From contig CM076854.1 in assembly GCA_039519185.1 (NCBI GenBank), forward strand, positions 21,065,456-21,129,455: a DNA stretch of 64,000 nt, written 5' to 3'. A model generated the notes under the pieces. It searched no databases and was not told the DNA's origin. It saw only the letters and a program-made list of their open reading frames with translations. Shown piece after piece: positions 56,679 to 64,000 of this stretch. This stretch comes from Astragalus membranaceus. Lineage: Eukaryota > Streptophyta > Magnoliopsida > Fabales > Fabaceae. Position 1 is the stretch's first letter, and each line of letters begins with the position of its first letter. Position numbers and translations under genes: made by a program.

Positions 56679-58885
56679 TGTAACACCCAATTACTTTGAG
56701 TTCTAAGTGGCTTGCTTATGATTTTATTGATTGACTTGAGGTGTGTGGTGAATTAATTTTTAAATGCTTTGTTTACTCAGTCTATTGTAGACATCAATTT
56801 TATTTCCTTGTGATTTATTGTGTCTTGGATGCATAAGTGATATTGGGGAATTATTGGGTGAGTTAGTGATTTGCATTAGAGTGTAAACCCCATTTAAGTT
56901 GTCTTCACCCTCTATACCCAAAAAGACCCTCTTGTCCTTCATTAAAACTCTTCATAAAACAAGTGAGCTTAGGGAAAAACCACACAACACCACACTCATA
57001 AATCAGTTTTCCTAAGACTTGAGAAAAGAAAGAAGAGAGGGTTTGAGAGTAGAGAGAGAGCTAGAAGAAGAAAGAGCAACCATGGGAGAATCATCCCATT
57101 CTTTTCGTAGAAACCTTGTTCTTCAACAACACTTCACCATCACCCCACTTCTCTCCTTCTCAATGTCGCAAATCACCAACCCAAAGAAAGCCCCAAATCT
57201 GCCCAAAATCACAATCACCATGTAACCATAAAAATGTCCGTTTGCATGTTCAGTTTTTGAACTTTAGGGGGTAATAGGAGCTGAGATAGGACTTGCATTC
57301 TACTTCTCTTGATATTTTGAAGCTCATTTCGCAATTTGAGGGCTTGGGGGTTGTTGATTGGAGTGTTAGGAGCTTGAGGTTGCATCTTTTAGAACCATTG
57401 TTTTGCTTGTTAAAGTTTCAGCTGAACAAGTGAGTCCTTATCCCCTTTCTTTAGTATTTTAGCTGATGCATGTTTGTTTTGAGTTGTTAATGGAACCAAT
57501 TGATGAATGCATGTGACTTAAAGATGCATGTTGAGTGGATTATTTGTTGAACAATGATTAATTTGGACCCTGAATTGGAATGAAAATTTATGTTTAATTG
57601 GTGTTGTAATTGTTGTTCTCAACATACTATGGATTGAGTTTAATGGTAATAAGGTTGCATTTTGAGTTGGGGATAAGTTTGAGCTGAATTGGTACCAAAT
57701 GGGATGCTCCAAAGTGTTTTAAAAACAAAATTTTTGTTTTACTGCACAAGTTGGGAATCTGTTCTTATTCTGTGAATCGATTCCCAGGACTGAATCTCTT
57801 CCCAGAGTGTGGAACTGTTCCTATTCTGTGAATCGATCCACTAGGCTGTGAATCTGTTCCCAGAGTGTGGATTTGTTCCTATTTTGTGAATCGATTCCAA
57901 GGACTGTGAATCTGTTCCCAGATTGTGGATCTCTTCCTATTCTGTGAATCAATTCCTAGGACTGTGAATCTGTTCCCATACTGTGTTCCCTTCTATTTTT
58001 TTTAAACTGAAATATTCCAATTTCACATTCTTTTTGGTACCAACTCATCCACAACACCAATCCTAATCCAATTAAAGTTATTTGGTTTATAATTAAAGGA
58101 TTATTACTACGATACCTATATCGACTTGTAATGTGTTTTGAGGTCACAGTTAAATGGTTTTATGTCGAGTTAAACTCTTTTAAAAACGCGAGTGAGAAAA
58201 CTTCTTAGTACATATATAAGTACACCATAAATGAACTAATGAATGGATGATGTACTTGGGCTGGTGTCATGAACTATCTCAAGGCCCAAGAGGTTTAGTT
58301 AGAGGGTTCTATTTATTTATAGAACACGGGTTCTCTATTGTGTACGTAATAGCTTTTATATTATGTAAGCCTATTGCGTTAGGGGGGAGGCTTCATAGGT
58401 AATTAATAAAAGATACTCGAAGTGTATTATGGTAAGGGAGTTTCGAAAGGACTCATTGAGATTATGTAATCTAACTCCTCATATTTGTTGTTTTCAGATA
58501 AGCAGGCGAAGTCAATAGAAGGTAATGCTCCATAGAAAGGATTCAGTTAGTGGAGGAACTTGAAGTTTAGAGTTTCATCATGTGTGATGTATTAGTCTCA
58601 TCTGTTGAGACCTTTTGTGATTGTCTTTGCTCAAGACATGAACTAAGTTGTATTAAGTTAGTTATGTAATTGGAATTTGGATTAAAGTTGTATCATTGAC
58701 TCCGATAGGTAATTTTTACTGAAATGTTCGATTTAAGTTCGAACCAAGTTTTATTTTATGAAAATCTTATCAATGTAAGTCCTTATGGTTGTTTATGTTA
58801 ATCCAAATTATGAAAACGTACTCTGAAAGATCGCAATGATAATATTCTAGATATTTATTGCTAGTTAAAAATCTAGGAAGTTACA
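56679..58885 (+). repeat. LTR Y, copy B (2207 bp)
   Basis: TGTAACACCC...GGAAGTTACA, followed by TGGTATCAGAGC at 58889-58900. Same minisatellite as copy A. Confidence 0.85.
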
Positions 58886-58888
58886 TTT

Positions 58889-58900
58889 TGGTATCAGAGC
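58889..58900 (+). other. Primer-binding site of LTR Y, copy B
   Basis: Exact TGGTATCAGAGC, complementary to the 3' end of initiator tRNA-Met. Confidence 0.88.
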
Positions 58901-60391
58901 AGTTCGACCTAGTCGGACTTAGTGATTCTGCGGTAAGTAGATTAGATGGATCGAGATTGCTAGGGACTGTGACAAGTAAATGTTAGAACTTCTCAGCATA
59001 TTGTGTAAAGTATTGAGCCTGATCAACTCACTATTTCATGCAAGGTACTGAGAATAATGACAATTGGTTGTCTTAGCCCCGAAAATTTCTAAAAATCCTG
59101 AACTATAGGATTCTCGACTTCATTCTTTTATCAGAGCGCACAGCAAAAGCTGGGGGCTACCGAGGACTTGGCGAAACCAGGGAATAGGCATCCCTGTTGA
59201 TTCGAAGGATAGTGGGTAGCCGTCTGTTCATTGGAGTCAGTTCGACTGTAGCATCATCGTAGAATTCTTATTCAGTTACCCCAAAAAGTTGTTTGATTGG
59301 AAAATCTTCCGTTAGGAAATGTCATTCTATTAGCAATGTTTCTTTAACTAGTAATTCTTTGTGAAGTTTTGTTGTTGCCATTTTCTCAAAGATGTTTCAC
59401 ATTCAACTCCATGTTCTTTCTTTAGGTCAAATCTACCTCATGCCTTGTGTTGGCCAAGGTCCATGTTACCTCTCGATGTCCCTTCTTGTTGGTAGAAAAA
59501 TCTTTTACCCAAAAACGAGTCTTTTTACTATTGTGTGCGCTTGACATGTTTATGGTTGAAATTTCAAGGATTGTTGTTGGAAAAGACTTCTTGCATTATT
59601 GATTTGGAACTCATACTAAATACTCATGGAATGGTATTGTATTGTCTTACTTGATGAACTATCTGTACATGCTGAAGTTGCAAATGCCATTGTTTTATTG
59701 TTGAGATCATGGGTCTTGTAAGTGGAGATTTTTATTGCATACTGATTTGCTAAATGCGACCTCGATTGTGTTTGTTTAAATTTTTCTAAAATGGGTGTGT
59801 GCCTAGATTCAGTAATTTTTCCTACTACCTATGACTCCTTTTGAACGAATTATGCCTTTTAGGAAGCTATATCCGTTTTCCTTAACCAAGTTTTCACGTC
59901 TCAAAATCTTTTATCAGTAAGAAAACGTAAACAGTCCCATTTTTGAAATTGATGTATCGTTTTAACAATTGTGTTTAATGGGGTCTATAAAGTGACAAAT
60001 AAAATTCTTTAGGAACTAGGCATCCTAGGTTTTCCAAAAATGGTCAAATTGTACGATTTCAACATCATTTCGTTTTCTATTTCAATTCTTAGAAATTCAC
60101 ATTTGTGATGTTGGGAAATTCAACACAAGAAGAATTTGGATCATTTCAATCGGTTTTGTTTTCGATTATAAAGTTATTTATCAAGTTGTTTTGAGTTTCG
60201 TTGATCCTTAATTTTTATTGTTCAAAATTTGTTGTTTTGTTTTTCTTCAAAAGAACAAGTTGGTATTCAAGTGAGTCCCTTACGTATGTCTATTATTTTC
60301 AGTTAATGCATGCGGTTTCAAATGATAAATCGTATATTAAGATGCTGAGGATATGGATGAATGTATGCATGTGGTCTGGATTGCTTGTTAC
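58901..60391. other. Leader remnant of element Y and LTR-like sequence Z, copy B
   Basis: It parallels 35183-35434 plus 37745-38979 of copy A, without the 2300-bp solo LTR. No domain-bearing ORF. Confidence 0.5.
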
Positions 60392-61601
60392 TTATCGGCG
60401 GTCGTACGCAGGTCAAAATAATTAAAAAGAGTAAATATAGTATCAAGGAAAAAGACCTTGGTCGTCTCTCGAGGACCTCTAAATAATGAAATTACCAAAA
60501 TCAAGAACCAAAATAAACAATAAAAGGGGGGTTTTTTTTAGGAGAGAGTTTGATGTTTAATGAAGAAAAACAATTAAAGATAGACAATCAATCCATTGGT
60601 TTCAGGTGCGTTTCTTGGATTTCTCATCGGTTCTAAAATAAAGATTTGTGCAAGGTTTGATAATTCTTGATTGATCGTAAACTAAGTGAACAATGGCCAG
60701 TCAGTTTATACGAATTCACAACATTTTAAAGCAAGCGTCAAAACAGTGTGTTCAATCAATCGTGATAGCGAACAAGTGCCAGTATCACAATTAACATCAT
60801 AACTGAATTCTATCAATCCTATAAACAAGCGTCATAGACTCTATCAATTCCTATCCAAACTAAATTAAACAAACGATAAAATAGTTTGTATAATGAAAGT
60901 TGCAAAACAGAATCATGATTAAGTGATTAAGAAAAACTGAATCATAAAACGAATCACATAAGCAAATCAGAGTTTGAGTAATTAAGCAAAACACAAACCG
61001 AATTTGCAGCAAGAATTATGGAGATGAAATTGATAGAAAAAGAATTAAAACCATAAAAATAAAATAAACATTAAGCACTGATAGATTGATCTAGGGCTTT
61101 AAGCTTCCATGGAGGTTACGACACAAAACGTAAAATTGAAAGTAGGAATGCGTAAGAGAGCCCAGACGGCTCTGAAAACTGTATTTAAAAGACTAAAAAC
61201 GAAAACCTAAATCCCAAAACGGATTCTTGGATAAAAGCCTGATAAAAATAGTAAATTGGCCCGTAAACCCGTTTTACACAGTGCTGCTTCGGTATTTTGC
61301 AGTTTTAACCTCCCAGACTTCGTAATTGGGTTTCGAGATCAACAAAATAATTGTAGCTCTATTCCTTAGCTTTCTAACGCATGTTTGCACGCTTCAATCA
61401 GATCAGCACAGACAAAGTTATGGCCTACAGAGTAGACAGGGGTCAATATGCAATAAAAATAAGAATTAATCAAGAAATTGTTATATTGCTCAATTAAGAC
61501 CCAATGTCTAGAAACATGCTAAGACTTAAATATTGGGAACAAAGCACAATTAAAATCACGAAGTGAAAAGCTATAAATAGTGCATTAAAATACACTGATC
61601 T
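60392..61601 (-). repeat. LTR of a minus-strand element, copy B (1210 bp)
   Basis: Matches 38980-40224 apart from small indels, including a deletion of about 35 bp near 61080. It is followed on the right by CTAATTCCCCCACACTTAA. Read on the minus strand, this is a purine tract directly before the LTR, so this is the 3' LTR of a minus-strand element. Confidence 0.75.
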
Positions 61602-61876
61602 AATTCCCCCACACTTAAGCTTTTGCACTCCGAGCAAAACACACAAAACAAGATACGAAAACAATGCATGAGTTTCCAATGAACCCAATGAATGCAAAGT
61701 CATAAGAGAGATGCTTTTCCTAAGCTTCAAGGAGAATGACAATCAAAGATAGCACTTAATTGCAATCAAGGTAAACAAGAGAATAGAGCACTAGAGAGTG
61801 AATCATAAGTGATGAGTCCTCACAGGATATGTATAAGTAATGCTCTCAATCACTCAAGTGTCTAGGCTTGTGTTTA

Positions 61877-61943
<67 letters not shown>

Positions 61944-62942
61944 AGCACATCAATGAAAGTTAGCACTACCATATGCTTGACAAGCTTCTAACATCCACAC
62001 TTAAGAACACATGCACATAAGATCAAATGGTCTTGATAAGGGTTGTAATGGGGCCAAGGTCAAGGTGGGATAATCCTTAGGGGGAACTAGACTAAAAAGA
62101 ATCAAAGAGGATAAATAAGCAATGAAAATCAATTGTAAAGTGAGCATGAGAGGATCCAATTTCAACAAGGTATGATGAATTTCTCTATTTTGATATACTT
62201 CTCCACATAACTCTCTCTACACACTTTCATTCTTCTTGAAACAAAAAAACTAAAAGAAATGCACACTTTTTTTTTCTTTTTCTTTTCTTTTGACTTTTTT
62301 CTCTTTTTTTTTCTTTATTTCTCTTTTTTTTCTTTTTGGGAAATATTTTTCTATGCAAATGTACTTGCCAAACTTTCCGTTGAGAACCCATGAACTAACC
62401 CAAGTGAAAACCACAATTGCAATAATTTGGAACCCCCCCCCCCCCCCACTTATGGATTTGACAATTTTCAATTCAAAGCTCTTTCACCCTCTAAGATTGA
62501 GTAATAACATTGTTTTTCATTTTTGGGCTTGTAATGAGCTATAAAACAAAGAATGGGATAAAAAGACTCAGAGGGGCTTACACAAAGGGATAAATTCAGG
62601 GTAGGCTTATTTGGCTTGTACCTAAGAAAAAAAAACAAAATTGCCTAGACCATTTCAAACATGCATGTTAACAAGTGTTTCAACAAGAATCAAGTCAAGT
62701 ACTAGCGTAACTAACAAAACATGAGCGAGTCACAGACAAGAAAGGAGAGAATGGCAAAATGTAGTCCATACATTGAAAGGCTCGATTCGCACCAGGGACA
62801 ATGACTATCACAGATGATGCAAAATTTAGTGCTCAAATCCAACTTATTATACCAAGAGCAACAAGAAATCAATCAAGTCATGTCATAACACCTATGGTCC
62901 TAGAATAGTGAAATCACTCACAACTTATGTAAACTAAGAACT
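61602..62942 (-). mobile_element. Internal region of the minus-strand LTR element (no recognised coding domain)
   Basis: It begins with the polypurine tract on the minus strand and continues with low-complexity sequence: an AT tract (61882-61941), T-rich/CTTTT stretches (about 62263-62340) and a C run (about 62432-62448). No gag or pol motif was recognised. It is interrupted at 62943 by another LTR. Confidence 0.5.
61882..61941. repeat. (AT)n microsatellite
   Basis: About 30 uninterrupted AT dinucleotides. Confidence 0.98.
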
Positions 62943-63465
62943 TGTTCTGGACTGGATCATGAGACCCACTCCAGCAATTGGAAATGACTAAGCCCAATAA
63001 ACTTTGGCCCTTATCCATGATAAATCAGCCCAATTTCGGCTATCATGCTTCAATGGCTCAGATTCACCTGACCAATCCGACGACTCAGAGCTGACACAGA
63101 TCCCTATAAATACTGACATGCATTGCCATTAATAGGTAGATTCTCATTCCTAGCTAAATCACTCATCTATTCTCAATACTGACTTGAGCGTCGGAGTGGC
63201 TTCGCAGGTACCCCACATGGGAACGTTTTGACATCAACTCATCATCAACAGTCCTGCTCGCCCCAGGCCCGATCACAAACAGACCCGATCACGAGCACGC
63301 CAGGTCACAAGCAGGTCAGCTCATAAGCAGCATTCCCTGGTTCTACCCATCCAGGCTCAACCAGTCCTCTACCTCCTAGTGCTATCAGAAGTTCAACCAA
63401 GTAAAGCAACTACCCTACCAACTACCTGCACGGTCCAATCCGTGGTAAGGTAAAGGTACAGAACA
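62943..63465 (+). repeat. 5' LTR of a Tat-type Gypsy element (523 bp)
   Basis: It starts TGTTCTGGAC and ends GGTACAGAACA, so the ends are TG...CA with the inverted heptamer TGTTCTG/CAGAACA. It is followed by TTGGCGACCACAGTGGGAG, which resembles the TTGGCGCC...GTGGGG junction of Tat-type elements. Confidence 0.75.
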
Positions 63466-63466
63466 T

Positions 63467-63484
63467 TGGCGACCACAGTGGGAG
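63467..63484 (+). other. Primer-binding-site region of the Tat-type element
   Basis: TGGCGACCACAGTGGGAG directly follows the LTR. The primer tRNA could not be named with confidence. Confidence 0.55.
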
Positions 63485-64000
63485 ATATCTATCTTTCACA
63501 TCATCTCTACTTCTTGAACTTTTCTCTCACTTCTCTATGGAACCAAGAGGTAGACCCCGAGTTCGAAGCATTGATGTGCCCGCTGTTGACTCTCTTTAGA
63601 ACCAAAACTACAGGGATTTGATTGTAATTCTGTTGATTGCCGGGGAATTAGCTTAGTTTAGATCAATGTATTAGGATTCCTTTTGTAAGCTAATTCTCTC
63701 ACTCCTGGTGCCAATTGCAATGGAAGACCTTGAAGGAGACATTTGCCTAGTGGTGCAATAGGAAGCTGAATGAGACATTCTGTCACTTTTCGCGTCGCGA
63801 CCAGGAGGCGTCGCGTTGCGACGCAGCGAAGCCTTTTCACAGGAGAACTTTCTGTCACTTTTCGCGTTGCGACGGGCTCGTGTTGCGACGTGATGGTTGA
63901 CCGAAAACTAGGGCTTTTAAGCAGTTTTCAGCGAATTTTTTAAGGACTCATCCATTGGAGCGTAGCAAGGTTTAGAGCAGTTGAGAGAGGCGAATTTGGA
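63485..64000. other. Leader of the Tat-type element, then other LTR-like sequence
   Basis: A short ORF from 63537 (MEPRGRPRVRSIDVPAVDSL, then TAG) may be a broken gag start. From about 63600 the sequence changes character. At 63780-63890 it carries TTTCGCGTCGCGAC / GCGTTGCGAC motifs like those in the LTR of element 1, so a chromovirus LTR fragment probably begins here and runs out of the window. Confidence 0.4.

Larger units (their letters stand above)
46749..61601 (+). repeat. Segmental duplication, copy B
   Basis: It parallels copy A from its upstream region to the minus-strand LTR, without the three large insertions of copy A. It has the B-specific stretch 55435-55793 in place of the SINE and GA tract. 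The high identity to copy A in coding and non-coding parts shows a recent duplication. Confidence 0.9.

Noticed and set aside
62290..62544. 84-codon ORF rich in Phe near the C run
   Set aside because: Arises from T-rich simple sequence and spans the C homopolymer; no recognisable domain.

Overview
The window is a repeat-dense stretch of a flowering-plant nuclear genome, probably a eudicot. The evidence is: Ty3/Gypsy chromovirus elements primed by initiator tRNA-Met, Tat-type Gypsy elements with a second RNase H, a CACTA element, a tRNA-derived SINE, GT-AG introns, and a host gene of the plant NO VEIN / sacsin-like GHKL ATPase family. No prokaryotic features, CRISPR arrays, rRNA genes or complete functional tRNA genes were seen.

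Layout. (1) 1-6625 is the 3' part of a frameshifted chromovirus with its 3' LTR. (2) 6626-8760 is low-complexity sequence with no supported gene. (3) 8761-18955 is a young compound chromovirus: LTR - intact 1453-codon gag-pol - LTR - second gag cut just after its zinc knuckles. The two LTRs are the same length and nearly identical. (4) 18992-40229 (copy A) is a segment containing one apparently intact three-exon gene (21318-27229, 1705 residues) followed by a nest of LTR fragments. (5) 41841-44095 (copy C) is a third, truncated copy of the segment, holding the upstream region and exon 1. It is fused to a decayed Tat-type Gypsy fragment (44098-46185). (6) 46749-61601 (copy B) is the second long copy. 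Its version of the gene keeps a 1576-codon exon 3 but has lost two splice acceptors and the ATP-lid glycine motif. (7) 61602-64000 holds internal sequence of a minus-strand LTR element, interrupted by the LTR and primer-binding site of a Tat-type element.

The A/B duplication works as a natural before-and-after experiment. At four places copy A differs from copy B by one clean mobile-element event with a matching target-site duplication: a 1503-bp solo LTR (CTGGT), a 1747-bp CACTA element (TTT), a 2300-bp solo LTR (GGGGC), and a minus-strand LTR (GTTAC) that is solo in A but keeps internal sequence in B. The CACTA element carries intron-containing exons of a TOM1/TOM3/THH1-like membrane-protein gene, so it is a gene-capturing (Pack-type) element.

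The best candidates for something not described before are: the five-unit internal repeat of the GHKL-family protein, the gag-only ORF behind an intact LTR, the captured TOM1-like fragment, and a short sequence block shared by otherwise different LTR families next to family-specific palindromic minisatellites. Everything here was read by eye; no database search was run.
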